A program made the position numbers and the translations under genes. A stretch of DNA of 64,000 bases from Pseudomonas fragi (lineage in GTDB: Bacteria; Pseudomonadota; Gammaproteobacteria; Pseudomonadales; Pseudomonadaceae): positions 1,922,001 to 1,986,000 of the forward strand of contig NZ_CP104861.1 of assembly GCF_025426255.1 (NCBI RefSeq), read 5' to 3'. Shown here piece after piece: positions 16,620-25,251 of this stretch (positions are counted from its first letter, which is position 1; each line of letters opens with the position of its first letter). The notes under the pieces are model-generated. The model searched no databases. It was not told the origin of the DNA and worked only from the letters and a program-made list of their open reading frames with translations.

Positions 16620-17770
16620 TGGCCGCGCCCATGTCTTCTTCATCACCCAAACCGGCTGTACCGACCGAGTTCACCATCCGAGTCAGCAAACTTGGTGGCT
16701 GGGTATTTGTCGTGTTTCTTGCGGCCAGTTTCGCCTCGGCTGTCTGGCTGTTACTCAGCGGCAAGGTCGAGATCCTGCCGCCTGACCTAACCCGCGATGC
16801 GGTCCTGCATGGTGAGGTGACACACAAGCTTGCCAAGCAACTGTCCAAGGCTGGTGTACCAGAAGGGGCGGCGGACCTGGAGCGCGGTGCGAGCTGGCTG
16901 GCGTTTCACGACACGGGAGCTCGGGTACGGCCGGGGTGTGCCGGTTGGCTGTTCCTGACCGATGAAATGCGGATTAACCGTCACGCCCAGGCCAATGCCG
17001 AGGCCAAGGCTGCGGTGGTGCGCGACATTCAGCAGCAGTTGGCCAGGCGCGGTATATCGTTGCTGGTGGCCGTGGTGCCGGACAAGAGTCGGATCGCCAG
17101 TGCGCAGCTGTGCGACTTACGGCGCCCGCAGCAGTTGCAAAACCGCGTAGTGAGCTGGGTCGATGAGTTGAACCAGGCAGGGGTCCAGGCTGTTGATCTG
17201 GCGCCGGTGCTGCAGCCAATTGGTGCCGATGCGTACCTGCGGACCGACACTCACTGGAGCGAAGCAGGTGCCTCTGCGGCGGCCAAGGCGATTGCCCGGC
17301 GGGTCCAGGCGATGGGCATCAGCGCTACGCCAGCCAGGGAATTCGAGAGCATGGAGCAAGCCGCGCAGCGGCGTCCGGGTGATCTGGTGCGCCTGGCGGG
17401 TCTGGAGTGGCTGCCGTTGAGCTGGCAGCCCGCTGCGGAATCGGTGGCGACGAGCCGCACCAGCGCCAAGGCCAACACGGCGCAAAGCGATACCGACAAC
17501 CTTGATGACTTGTTCGGTGACGCCAACCTGCCCAACGTTGCACTGATCGGAACTTCGTTTTCACGCAATTCCAACTTTGCCGGATTCCTGCAACAAGCCC
17601 TTGGCGCATCGATTGGTGACTTCGCCAAGGACGGTGGCGAGTTCTCGGGTGGCGCCAATGGCTACTTCAGCAATTCGGCTTTCAAGCAGACACCGCCCAA
17701 GCTGGTGATTTGGGAAATCCCCGAGCGCGACTTGCAGACGCCTTACAGTGAAGTGATCAAGCCCTTGTAG
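16619..17770 (+). CDS. wssI: WssI, AlgJ/AlgX-like O-acetyltransferase
   Basis: A 383-residue protein with a membrane anchor at about residues 25-45 (GWVFVVFLAASFASAVWLLL) and a periplasmic SGNH-like domain of the AlgJ/AlgX family. The Asp-His pair appears in RTDTHWSEAG (about 205-214) and the nucleophilic Ser block in IGTSFSRNSNF (about 311-321). It should transfer acetyl groups to the emerging glucan. It starts on the last base of wssH. The operon ends here; wssJ, a second MinD-like gene present in the reference wss cluster, is not found. Confidence 0.88.
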   Translation: MAAPMSSSSPKPAVPTEFTIRVSKLGGWVFVVFLAASFASAVWLLLSGKVEILPPDLTRDAVLHGEVTHKLAKQLSKAGVPEGAADLERGASWLAFHDTGARVRPGCAGWLFLTDEMRINRHAQANAEAKAAVVRDIQQQLARRGISLLVAVVPDKSRIASAQLCDLRRPQQLQNRVVSWVDELNQAGVQAVDLAPVLQPIGADAYLRTDTHWSEAGASAAAKAIARRVQAMGISATPAREFESMEQAAQRRPGDLVRLAGLEWLPLSWQPAAESVATSRTSAKANTAQSDTDNLDDLFGDANLPNVALIGTSFSRNSNFAGFLQQALGASIGDFAKDGGEFSGGANGYFSNSAFKQTPPKLVIWEIPERDLQTPYSEVIKPL

Positions 17771-17820
17771 ATCGCAGCATGTGCACAAGACCGTAGATAC
17801 TCTGTTCCAGGTCAAAGAAA

Positions 17821-17850
17821 GCGTGGGAGCGAGCAGGCTCGCTCCCACGC
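17821..17850. repeat. REP palindrome between convergent genes
   Basis: A perfect 14-bp inverted repeat around two bases (GCGTGGGAGCGAGC, AG, GCTCGCTCCCACGC). This is the core REP motif of Pseudomonas. It lies between the 3' ends of wssI and the TetR gene and could end transcription from both sides. Confidence 0.85.
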
Positions 17851-17893
17851 TTGAAGAGTTGCTACGACATTTCTTGTCCTGGCTGAGCAGCGA

Positions 17894-18472
17894 CTACCGA
17901 TCGTTGTCGGCCAAGGACCCAAGAATCTCTTTACGGCAAACCTCGATAATCTCATCCGCCAGCGGCGAGTCATCCGGGCAGGCACGCGACAGTACAATCG
18001 CACCGATGGCATGGGCCATGCTATCGATCAGCTTGGCCCGCATATCCTGTGGCTCCACACCGTTCAATGAGAGACCCGCCTGCTCAATGGCCGCCAGCAT
18101 GTTCTCGAGTCCTTGGGCAAAGCTTGCCTTGACCGCTTCAGGCTGACGCGCAGCATCACCGCACAAGGCCGCCATGGTGCAACCCGTTCCCGGGGCATCA
18201 CGGTGTTGGCGGGACAGGTAATGATCAAAGAACCCGGCAATACTCTGGCCGGCGCTGTTTTCCAACGATTGTGCTAGCCCGCACGCGGCAGCTTGCGCCA
18301 TCAAGTCGGCCTTGGAGCCAAAGTGCTTGTAGAACCCGCCATGGGTGAAACCGGCAGCCGCCATCAGGTCCGCCACCCCGACCCCATCATAGCCACGCTC
18401 GCGAAACAGCTTCGATGCCGTCTCGATAATGTGCGCCCGGTTCGCCTGGGCCTGTGCCTTGGTGACCCTCAT
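17894..18472 (-). CDS. TetR-family repressor beside an SDR gene
   Basis: A 192-residue TetR regulator. The helix-turn-helix lies at about residues 14-60 (ASKLFRERGYDGVGVADLMA, then GFTHGGFYKHFGSKADL). The ligand domain is typical of the group controlling oxidoreductases, with Cys residues at CTMAALCGDAAR. It is transcribed away from the SDR at 18636 across a 163-base gap, so it probably represses that gene and itself. The inducing ligand is unknown. Confidence 0.88.
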   Translation of the reverse strand: MRVTKAQAQANRAHIIETASKLFRERGYDGVGVADLMAAAGFTHGGFYKHFGSKADLMAQAAACGLAQSLENSAGQSIAGFFDHYLSRQHRDAPGTGCTMAALCGDAARQPEAVKASFAQGLENMLAAIEQAGLSLNGVEPQDMRAKLIDSMAHAIGAIVLSRACPDDSPLADEIIEVCRKEILGSLADNDR

Positions 18473-18526
18473 CGTGCAATACCTCGTTCAAACCACTGAC
18501 TGTCAGAAGCTCAATATACATGGATG

Positions 18527-18540
18527 TTGATCATAATCAA
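18527..18540. promoter_or_regulatory. Candidate TetR operator
   Basis: The inverted repeat TTGAT-CATA-ATCAA lies in the TetR/SDR divergent gap, 55 bases before the TetR start. TCATAAT recurs at 18571-18577. The size and place suit a TetR dimer, but this is inference. Confidence 0.35.
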
Positions 18541-18635
18541 AACCCTTGACGATTAAGATTACGCTCATCATCATAATGGCTGATTGACCGATATGCCGTA
18601 TCCCGCGGCTTGATTCTTCTTCAGAGCGCTCCTTC

Positions 18636-19418
18636 ATGACTACTCAATCATCTGTTCTCATCACTGGTGCTTCCAGCGGCATTGGTGCTACTTACGCCGA
18701 GCGTTTCGCCCGTCGTGGCCACGATCTGGTACTGGTTGCCCGCGACAATGCGCGGCTGCAAACCCTGGCGGCACACTTGCGCCAGGAGCACGGTGTGGCC
18801 GTCGATGTTGTTCAGGCAGACCTGACCTGTACCCGTGATCTGGAAGCTGTGGAGGCACGTCTGCGCGAGGACGCGACGATAGGGATTCTGATCAACAATG
18901 CGGGCGTGGCCCAGGCCGGGAGTTTTCTGGAGCAGACCGCGCAGAGTCTTTCAGACCTTATTACGCTTAACACCACAGCGTTGACGCGCCTCGCCAGCGC
19001 AATTGCGCCGCGACTAGTCCTGGCCGGTGAGGGGGCTATCGTCAATATCGGTTCGGTGGTTGGTCTGGCACCGGAGTTCGGCATGACGGTCTACGGTGCG
19101 AGCAAGGCTTTCGTGCTGTTTCTGTCCCAGGGGTTGAGTCTGGAACTATCCGCCAAGGGCGTTTATGTTCAGGCGGTCCTGCCTGCTGCAACCCGTACCG
19201 AAATCTGGGAACGGGCGGGTATCGATATCAATACTCTGGCCGAGGTGATGGACGTGGACGAACTGGTCGATGCAGCGCTGATCGGCTTCGACCGACGTGA
19301 GCTTGTGACCATCCCGCCACTGCAGGACGCCGCTCGTTGGGACACACTTCAGACTACGCGCCAGGCGCTGCTTGCTGACATCAGGCAGGCCCATGCAGCC
19401 GAACGCTATCGTCTGTGA
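18636..19418 (+). CDS. Short-chain dehydrogenase/reductase
   Basis: A 260-residue classical SDR. The cofactor loop TGASSGIG is at residues 10-17, the structural NNAG near 87-90, and the catalytic Ser (NIGS near 138) with YGASK near 151-155. The Arg after the second strand (VARDNARL) suggests NADP(H). Such enzymes reduce or oxidise ketones and alcohols; the substrate is unknown. Probably controlled by the divergent TetR gene, a common arrangement for detoxifying reductases. The ribosome-binding site is weak. Confidence 0.88.
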   Translation: MTTQSSVLITGASSGIGATYAERFARRGHDLVLVARDNARLQTLAAHLRQEHGVAVDVVQADLTCTRDLEAVEARLREDATIGILINNAGVAQAGSFLEQTAQSLSDLITLNTTALTRLASAIAPRLVLAGEGAIVNIGSVVGLAPEFGMTVYGASKAFVLFLSQGLSLELSAKGVYVQAVLPAATRTEIWERAGIDINTLAEVMDVDELVDAALIGFDRRELVTIPPLQDAARWDTLQTTRQALLADIRQAHAAERYRL

Positions 19419-19509
19419 TGCATCGAAACGGGAGCATTTGGTGCTAGTCTGGTGAGCAAACAAGGCCATGAAATCCATCGTGGCCCATGTTCTTCACGGT
19501 CTCGATACC

Positions 19510-20361
19510 ATGCCTGCAAGCACTCAGACAAACCCCGCTGCCATCGATCCCAGCTGCGCAACGCCCCGGTTCTGGCGGGATGCGCAGCTGCCTTTTATCG
19601 AGGCGCGCTCAATCGCCGATGGCCGCAAAGTCTGTTATGCCCGGCACTCTCACGAGATTTTTTCCATCGGGGCGATCACCTCCGGTTGCTGCAACTACCT
19701 GCATGAAAAAACCTGTCACAGCATCAGCGCAGGCACGGTGGTGTTGATGAACCCTGGCGATGTTCACGCCTGCAATCCGCTCGACGATCAGCCTTGGTCA
19801 TACGTGATGCTGTATGTCGATGCGCAGTGGTTGGCAGGTATTGAGCAAGGTTTTGCTGAGGAGGCCAGCGAGGTGTTTCAGCCCGTCGCGGCCACCCATA
19901 CGCAATCTGCTGCATTGTTCAATGGCCTGACCGGTCTTTACGCGCAACTGGTGGACCCGCATCGGGACGTTCTGGCCAAGCATGAAGCGGCGGTCCTGTT
20001 TTTCTCGTCGATGCAGCAGGAGCTGGGCCGCTCTGTTGCACTGCGCAAGCCCGCCAATGTGCGGGTCGAGCGCGCCGCCGAATACATCGACGAGCATTTT
20101 TTGCGCACGATCCGGTTGCAGGACATCTGTGCTGCGGCCAGCCTGTCAGAGGCCTATCTGATTCGTGCTTTCGAGCAGCGTTACCATATGACGCCCCACG
20201 CCTACCTGATCAACCGACGGATTCAACACGCGCAAACGCAGTTGCGCGAAGGTGCGTTGATTGCCGACATCGCGCAGCAGACCGGCTTTGCCGACCAGGC
20301 GCATTTCCAGCGGGTATTTAAAAAGCACCTTGCGGCCACGCCTGGTCAGTACAAGACTTAA
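19510..20361 (+). CDS. AraC-family regulator, probably of the adjacent exporter
   Basis: A 283-residue regulator with an N-terminal cupin-type sensor (HSHEIFSIGAIT, then AGTVVLMNPGDVHACNP) and a C-terminal AraC double helix-turn-helix (about 185-283: LQDICAAASLSEAYLIRAFE and IADIAQQTGFADQAHFQRVF). The open frame extends 42 bases further upstream; the internal ATG is preferred from family alignment, though a start at 19468 is possible. Its end overlaps by 4 bases the end of the convergent LysE-type exporter gene. AraC/LysE pairs of this kind usually sense an amino acid and switch on its export. Confidence 0.85.
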   Translation: MPASTQTNPAAIDPSCATPRFWRDAQLPFIEARSIADGRKVCYARHSHEIFSIGAITSGCCNYLHEKTCHSISAGTVVLMNPGDVHACNPLDDQPWSYVMLYVDAQWLAGIEQGFAEEASEVFQPVAATHTQSAALFNGLTGLYAQLVDPHRDVLAKHEAAVLFFSSMQQELGRSVALRKPANVRVERAAEYIDEHFLRTIRLQDICAAASLSEAYLIRAFEQRYHMTPHAYLINRRIQHAQTQLREGALIADIAQQTGFADQAHFQRVFKKHLAATPGQYKT

Positions 20362-20948
20362 AACCACAGCAACGACACCGCACAGCCCGCCAACATGGCC
20401 GCCATGCAGCGGTTGAACAGGCGGATGCGCTTTGCGCTGTGCAGGTAACGGCTCAGGAACGCTCCGGTGTAGGCCCAGCAGGCCACGGACAGGTAACAGA
20501 CCACAAAATAGATCAGCGCGAACGACCAGATCAGGGTGGCCTCGCCCCCGGAAACGAAGGCGCCCATCCCCGCTACAGCCGCCAGCCAAGCCTTGGGATT
20601 GAGCCATTGCATTGCCGCACCATTGATGAAAGAGGGTTGCTGCGTGCCACCTTCAAAGTCAATTCGACCGTTATCCAGCGCCAGCTTCCAAGCCAGATAA
20701 AGCAGAAATGCCATACCGGCCCAGCGAATCAGATCGGTCAGTATCGGCCACTGTTTAAGCACTTCATGCAGACCGAAGCCGGTAAACAGCAACAACACCA
20801 CAAAACCGACCGTTGCCCCCAAAACATGGCGCAGGCTGGGGCCCAGGCCAAATTGCATGCCGGAACTCAGGGCTACGACATTAACCGGCCCCGGTGAGAT
20901 AGATGCAGCCAGGGCGAACGCCGCCATCGAAATCAACACGCTCATCAT
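20358..20948 (-). CDS. LysE/RhtB-family amino acid exporter
   Basis: A 196-residue inner-membrane protein with about six hydrophobic segments. The start SISPGPVNVVALSSGMQFG and the central MQWLNPKAWLAAVAGMGAF are hallmarks of the LysE/RhtB family, which exports amino acids or derivatives by proton antiport. A GGAG site precedes the start by 8 bases. The convergent AraC gene overlaps its end and is the likely regulator; substrate not deducible. Confidence 0.9.
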   Translation of the reverse strand: MMSVLISMAAFALAASISPGPVNVVALSSGMQFGLGPSLRHVLGATVGFVVLLLFTGFGLHEVLKQWPILTDLIRWAGMAFLLYLAWKLALDNGRIDFEGGTQQPSFINGAAMQWLNPKAWLAAVAGMGAFVSGGEATLIWSFALIYFVVCYLSVACWAYTGAFLSRYLHSAKRIRLFNRCMAAMLAGCAVSLLWF

Positions 20949-21089
20949 TACTGTGCTCCGCTTTATGGTTGTGTCTCGAGGTTATTGGGCGCGCACCTTG
21001 GCGTATTGAACAAAACTCCCCTTTGATGATGTGGTTGGGTCCAGCCCGATCAATGACCTTGCGTGTGTGAAAATTAAGATGTATTTTTT

Positions 21090-21117
21090 CATGAAATTAA
21101 ATTATATAAATTTCATG
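21090..21117 (+). promoter_or_regulatory. Candidate operator of the XRE-cupin regulator
   Basis: CATGAAATT (21090-21098) and AATTTCATG (21109-21117) form a perfect 9-bp inverted repeat with a 10-base AT-only spacer, ending 10 bases before the regulator start and covering its ribosome-binding region. The spacer AAATTATATA could include a -10 box. Autoregulation is the likely meaning. Confidence 0.5.
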
Positions 21118-21127
21118 GCGGCCCGGG

Positions 21128-21685
21128 ATGAACAAGCAAGAAGAGATCGCTGCGTTGGCGATCCTTATCCACGACCTGCGCAAGCACAAGAAATACACGC
21201 TTAAGGAACTGGCCGACAAAATCGGTCGTTCGGTGGGTTTTCTGTCGCAGGTCGAACGCGGCTTGTCACAGCCAACGGTGGCCGACCTGACTGCGATCAG
21301 CGAAACCCTGGGCGTACCGACCACCTACTTCTACAGCCTGCCCAAGCCCAAGCAACTGCCCTGGGTGACCCGCCCGGATGAGCGTCGCACGCTGTACCTG
21401 GGCAACGGAATTACCGACATTCTGGTCTCGCCGAAAATCCGCGCTTCGTTCTCCATGCTCGAAAGCCTGCTCGAAGCGGGTGCCAGCAGCGGGGAACGGC
21501 ACATGACGGACAGCTCGGAGCAGGGCGGTTATGTGATCGAAGGCCAACTGACCCTGTGGCTGGGTGATGACGATGAGCCCGCCACCTTGAACGCCGGTGA
21601 CAGCTTTCAGTTTGACAGCCACACCCGCTGTCGTTACGCCAACCTGACATCACAGCTCACGCGAGTGCTGTGGGTCTACACCTGA
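21128..21685 (+). CDS. XRE-family regulator with cupin domain (PuuR-like)
   Basis: A 185-residue protein: an N-terminal lambda-repressor-like HTH (residues about 13-65, YTLKELADKIGRSVGFLSQVERGLSQPT) and a C-terminal cupin barrel (about 105-185, with GGYVIEGQLTLWLGDD and LNAGDSFQFDS). This architecture is found in PuuR and related sensors of polyamines or amino acids. It lies 22 bases upstream of a PuuA-like ligase gene, likely in one operon, so it probably senses that enzyme's substrate. Confidence 0.88.
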   Translation: MNKQEEIAALAILIHDLRKHKKYTLKELADKIGRSVGFLSQVERGLSQPTVADLTAISETLGVPTTYFYSLPKPKQLPWVTRPDERRTLYLGNGITDILVSPKIRASFSMLESLLEAGASSGERHMTDSSEQGGYVIEGQLTLWLGDDDEPATLNAGDSFQFDSHTRCRYANLTSQLTRVLWVYT

Positions 21686-21707
21686 TAACAATAAAGGAAG
21701 TTTCGAG

Positions 21708-23054
21708 ATGGATGCTGCGTGCTCTGATCTGCTGGCCGAAGTGCGTGCCTTTCGCCAACGTAACCCCGAGGTACGTTATGTCGACCTGATTTGCCTGGAT
21801 ATCCCGGGGCATTTTTACGGCAAGCGTTACCCCATCGACATGCTGGAAAAAGTGGCCGCGGGCAGTGTGCTCAAGTTGCCGCAAAACTGCGTGTTATTGG
21901 GCGTACAGGGCGGGCTGTTCAAAATTGGTGATTACTGCTTTAACGACGGTGACCCGGATGCCGTGCGGCGTTTGGTGGCGGGTACGCTCAAACCAGTGAC
22001 GTGGGAAAGCAAACCGCTGGGCCAGATGCTGATTACCTCGGACGGCACCGAAAAGCCGATTGTTTTCGAACCCCGCGAAGTACTTGCCCAAGTACTTGCC
22101 CGGTTGGCTCGTAAGGGTATTAACCCGGTGGTGGCGTTCGAACTGGAGTTTTACTTGTTCGACAAGCAACTGCGCGATGGCTTGCCGCAGTTCCCCCGTG
22201 ATCATTTAAGTGACGATGCCGACGACCAGCCCAACATGCATATCGAGCGGTTGTCGCGCTTCGCTCCTGTGCTCGATGAAATGGTCGACGCGGCGCAGGC
22301 CCAGGGGATCGATGCGACCGTGATTACGGCCGAACTTGGCCCGGGCCAGTTCGAAATCAATTTTGGCCATCTCGCTGATGGTTTGCGTGCAGCGGACTGG
22401 GCGGCTCTGTTCTGTCGCAGCACCCGCGGGGTTGCCCTCAAGCACGGCTATCGCGCCAGCTTTATGGCCAAGCCTTACCTGCAGCATCCGGGCAGTGGCA
22501 TGCATGTACACGTCAGTCTGTACGACACTGAGGGCAACAACCTGTTGGCCGCCAGGCAGCAGCAACCGCTGCGTCACGCCATCGCGGGGTGTCTGGAACT
22601 CCTGCCCGCGAGCATGCCGGTTTTTGCCCCGAACCAGAACGCATTCCGGCGTCTGGGTGGCACGACCAATATCGCCAACCAGGCAAGTTGGGGCTATGAA
22701 GACCGGGATGCCTGTTTACGGATTCCTGAGTCGGACGCCAAAAACCTGCGGGTCGAGTATCGCCTGGCAGGCGCCGATGCCAATCCGTATCTGGTATTGG
22801 CAGCGATTCTGGTCGGGTTGGAGCATGGTCTTGAAGCAGGTAAAGAACCGATCCTGCCACTCAATGAAGACCGCAACAGCGGTATTCCTTTCCCGCTGGA
22901 AATGCTTGAAGCAGTGCGGACCATGCAGCATCAACCGCACCTGCGTGAAGGCTTGGGTGCCGAGTTTGTAGACGTTTACTGTGAGAACAAACGCCAGGAC
23001 CACCTGGCCTTTATGCAAGAAATCAGTGCTCGGGAATACCGCTGGTTTTTGTAA
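21708..23054 (+). CDS. Glutamine synthetase-family gamma-glutamyl ligase (PuuA-like)
   Basis: A 448-residue member of the glutamine synthetase fold, of the short type that glutamylates amines (PuuA/SpuI group) instead of ammonia. ATP and metal motifs are present: FELEFYLFD (about 145-153), GPGQFEINFGH (about 211-221), HPGSGMHVHVSL (about 263-274) and NPYLVLAAILVGLEHGL (about 364-380). It would use ATP to link glutamate to a polyamine or similar amine for catabolism. The ribosome site AAGGAAG is strong. No puuBCD-type genes follow, so the product must be processed by enzymes elsewhere. Confidence 0.85.
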   Translation: MDAACSDLLAEVRAFRQRNPEVRYVDLICLDIPGHFYGKRYPIDMLEKVAAGSVLKLPQNCVLLGVQGGLFKIGDYCFNDGDPDAVRRLVAGTLKPVTWESKPLGQMLITSDGTEKPIVFEPREVLAQVLARLARKGINPVVAFELEFYLFDKQLRDGLPQFPRDHLSDDADDQPNMHIERLSRFAPVLDEMVDAAQAQGIDATVITAELGPGQFEINFGHLADGLRAADWAALFCRSTRGVALKHGYRASFMAKPYLQHPGSGMHVHVSLYDTEGNNLLAARQQQPLRHAIAGCLELLPASMPVFAPNQNAFRRLGGTTNIANQASWGYEDRDACLRIPESDAKNLRVEYRLAGADANPYLVLAAILVGLEHGLEAGKEPILPLNEDRNSGIPFPLEMLEAVRTMQHQPHLREGLGAEFVDVYCENKRQDHLAFMQEISAREYRWFL

Positions 23055-23169
23055 AAGTCATCCCGCAAAGCAGTTTTTTGGGCTCGCGCAATGATCGCGT
23101 CCGACAGCAGATTTTCAGGCGATACCTGCTATACCTACAGATCAAATAAGGAATTGGTTAATCAGGGCG

Positions 23170-23985
23170 ATGAGAAATCAGACTGTCAGATCTGCGTCAG
23201 CGGCCTTGCCGCTGTTGTTATTCATGCAGGTGGCGCATGGGGCTGAGCCGCCAGTAACAAGCAGTACCAGCGATTCGGATTGGCTATTGTTGGCGAGCCC
23301 ATTTGTGTGGGCTCCGTCAATGAGCGGGCAGGCGGCGCTGGGCGGGGTCAATACCAAAGTCGATGTCCCGTTCTCGGAAGTCTTGAATAATCTGAGTTCC
23401 GTGTTTATGGGCAATCTGGAGCTGACCAATCGCACGCTGGGTTTTTATGTTGATGGGGTGTACGCGAAAACCGACCAGTCAGAAAGAGTGTATGGGCGCA
23501 AGGTAGGGCTGGCGATCACCCAGACCACCCTTGCAGCTGGCGTGTATTACCGTGTCTATGAGTATGAGCTGGGGGGCGCCACGATTTTTGGCGAACCGCG
23601 CACCTGGCGCGTCGAGCCCACGGTCGGTGTGCGCTGGACCAAGCTGTCGACCAAGCTGGAGGTCAACTCTGTTGGTTTCAGCACCAAGAAAGAAACCGAG
23701 TGGACAGACCCGTTCGTGGGCTTGCGCATGCAGGCTGACCTGACCGATCGCTGGACGCTCTCTGGTGAAGCCGATACCGGCGGGATGGATACGGCTTCCA
23801 AGAAGACCTGGAACGCACAGACTTATCTGGGCTACCGGATGTACCTGGCGGATCACCCCACGATCATTCGTGTCGGCTATCGAGTGCTGGCGCAGAACTA
23901 CCAGACCACCGACTTTACCGGCAACAAGTTCAAATATGACGTGACCCAGCGCGGACCGGTGCTTGGCCTGTCCATGCGCTTCTGA
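23170..23985 (+). CDS. Predicted outer-membrane beta-barrel protein
   Basis: A 271-residue protein with a signal peptide (ending HVAHGA-like, MQVAHGA), then alternating polar/hydrophobic strands (WLLLASPFVWAPSMSGQA, RTLGFYVDGVYAK, WRVEPTVGVRWTKLS, TYLGYRMYLA) and a C-terminal Phe in GPVLGLSMRF, the BAM recognition signature of outer-membrane barrels. Function unknown; similar proteins are seen beside secreted hydrolases. The next gene, for a secreted amidase, begins 20 bases on, so both are probably co-transcribed. Confidence 0.8.
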   Translation: MRNQTVRSASAALPLLLFMQVAHGAEPPVTSSTSDSDWLLLASPFVWAPSMSGQAALGGVNTKVDVPFSEVLNNLSSVFMGNLELTNRTLGFYVDGVYAKTDQSERVYGRKVGLAITQTTLAAGVYYRVYEYELGGATIFGEPRTWRVEPTVGVRWTKLSTKLEVNSVGFSTKKETEWTDPFVGLRMQADLTDRWTLSGEADTGGMDTASKKTWNAQTYLGYRMYLADHPTIIRVGYRVLAQNYQTTDFTGNKFKYDVTQRGPVLGLSMRF

Positions 23986-24005
23986 TCTGCAGAGGAGACA
24001 AGGGA

Positions 24006-25064
24006 ATGCAACTGCTCAAACACACCCGACATCTGGCGTTGGCACTGACCGGCTTTATGCTTGCGTTGCCTGCTGCCAATGCCTGCACCCGCCTGGTTTA
24101 TCTGGGTGACAACGACACGGTGATCACCGCGCGGTCCATGGACTGGAAAACTGACGTGGCAACCAATTTATGGATCTTCCCCCAGGGCATGCAGCGTACT
24201 GGTGAAGTGGGGCCAGGGTCGGTCAAGTGGACGTCAAAATACGGCAGTGTAATTGCCACCGGCTATGACATTTCAACCACCGACGGGGTCAACGAAGCCG
24301 GGTTGTCCGCCAACCTGTTATGGTTGGTGGAGTCCGAATATCCACCGGTCAATAAAGACAAACCCGGGCTGAGCATTGCAGCCTGGGCGCAGTATGTTCT
24401 GGATAACTTCAGCAGCGTTGCCGAGGCGGTCGCGGTACTCAAGACCGAGCCCTTTACGGTAGTAACCGCCCAGGTGCCGGGGGAAAGTCGCCTGGCGACG
24501 TTGCACCTGTCGATGTCTGATGCTTCAGGCGACAGTGCCATCATCGAATTTATTGATGGCAAACAGGTTATTCACCATGATCGCAGCTATCAGGTCATGA
24601 CCAACTCACCCGCATTTGATGCGCAGTTGGCGATGAATGCGTATTGGCAATCCATTGGCGGCACGGTGATGCTGCCCGGAACCAATCGCTCGGCAGATCG
24701 ATTTGCCCGTGCGTCTTTCTATGTCAATGCCGTGCCAAAAAACCAGGACGCACGTTTGTCGCTGGCCAGTGTATTCAGCGTGATTCGCAACGTCTCGGTA
24801 CCGTACGGCATCACCACTCCCGGCGAGCCGAACATATCTTCGACCCGCTGGCGCTCGGTGATCGATCACAAACAGGGGCTGTACTTCTTCGAGTCGGCGA
24901 TCACCCCCAACACGTTTTGGGTGGACTTGAACAAGATCGATTTTTCAAAGGGCACAGGCACCGTTAAAAAGCTGGACCTGGGCCCGGACCAAAGCACCAT
25001 TTATTCCGGCGAGGTCTCAAGCCGCTTTCAGGTCACCCCTGCGTTCAAGTTTGAAGGGGCGTAA
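24006..25064 (+). CDS. Secreted Ntn hydrolase, choloylglycine hydrolase family
   Basis: A 352-residue protein. The signal peptide (MQLLKHTRHLALALTGFMLALPAANA, written here as residues 1-26) is followed at once by CTRLVYLGDN. In this family the mature N-terminal Cys is the nucleophile, so signal-peptide cleavage itself would expose Cys27. The conserved RSMDWKTD (Asp that orients the Cys) is at about 43-50 and the SSTRWRSVIDH block (Arg) near 278. Members include bile-salt hydrolases, penicillin V acylases and, in Gram-negatives, enzymes that cleave N-acyl-homoserine lactones. The natural substrate here is unknown. Located 20 bases after the barrel gene. Confidence 0.88.
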   Translation: MQLLKHTRHLALALTGFMLALPAANACTRLVYLGDNDTVITARSMDWKTDVATNLWIFPQGMQRTGEVGPGSVKWTSKYGSVIATGYDISTTDGVNEAGLSANLLWLVESEYPPVNKDKPGLSIAAWAQYVLDNFSSVAEAVAVLKTEPFTVVTAQVPGESRLATLHLSMSDASGDSAIIEFIDGKQVIHHDRSYQVMTNSPAFDAQLAMNAYWQSIGGTVMLPGTNRSADRFARASFYVNAVPKNQDARLSLASVFSVIRNVSVPYGITTPGEPNISSTRWRSVIDHKQGLYFFESAITPNTFWVDLNKIDFSKGTGTVKKLDLGPDQSTIYSGEVSSRFQVTPAFKFEGA

Positions 25065-25068
25065 TATT

Positions 25069-25213
25069 TGTAGCCGCTGACGAGGTACGAGGCTGCGATC
25101 GGCTGCGCAGCAGTCGTAAAAACAGGCTCTTCGCTTTGCCAGCTAAACCCGCTACAGAGGATTTGCGATCGCTTCGCCATCGATCGCAGCCTCGTACCTC
25201 GGCAGCGGCTACA
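25069..25213. repeat. Long inverted repeat at a convergent junction (copy 1)
   Basis: Arms of 33 bases (25069-25101 and 25181-25213) match with one mismatch; each arm starts TGTAGCCGCTG and contains GAGGTACGAGGCTGCGATCG. The centre has further partial repeats. Related copies lie at 35233-35332 and 43077-43234, and a degraded arm at 26897-26924. It separates the 3' ends of the Ntn hydrolase and aldehyde dehydrogenase genes. Confidence 0.85.
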
Positions 25214-25251
25214 AGTGCTGTGTAATTAAAACGGCTGCTCCTTGCCGCCGA

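Noticed and set aside
25069..25213. The long inverted repeats as ends of an insertion sequence
   Set aside because: There is no transposase frame between the arms, and the element is too short; a non-autonomous palindrome fits better.
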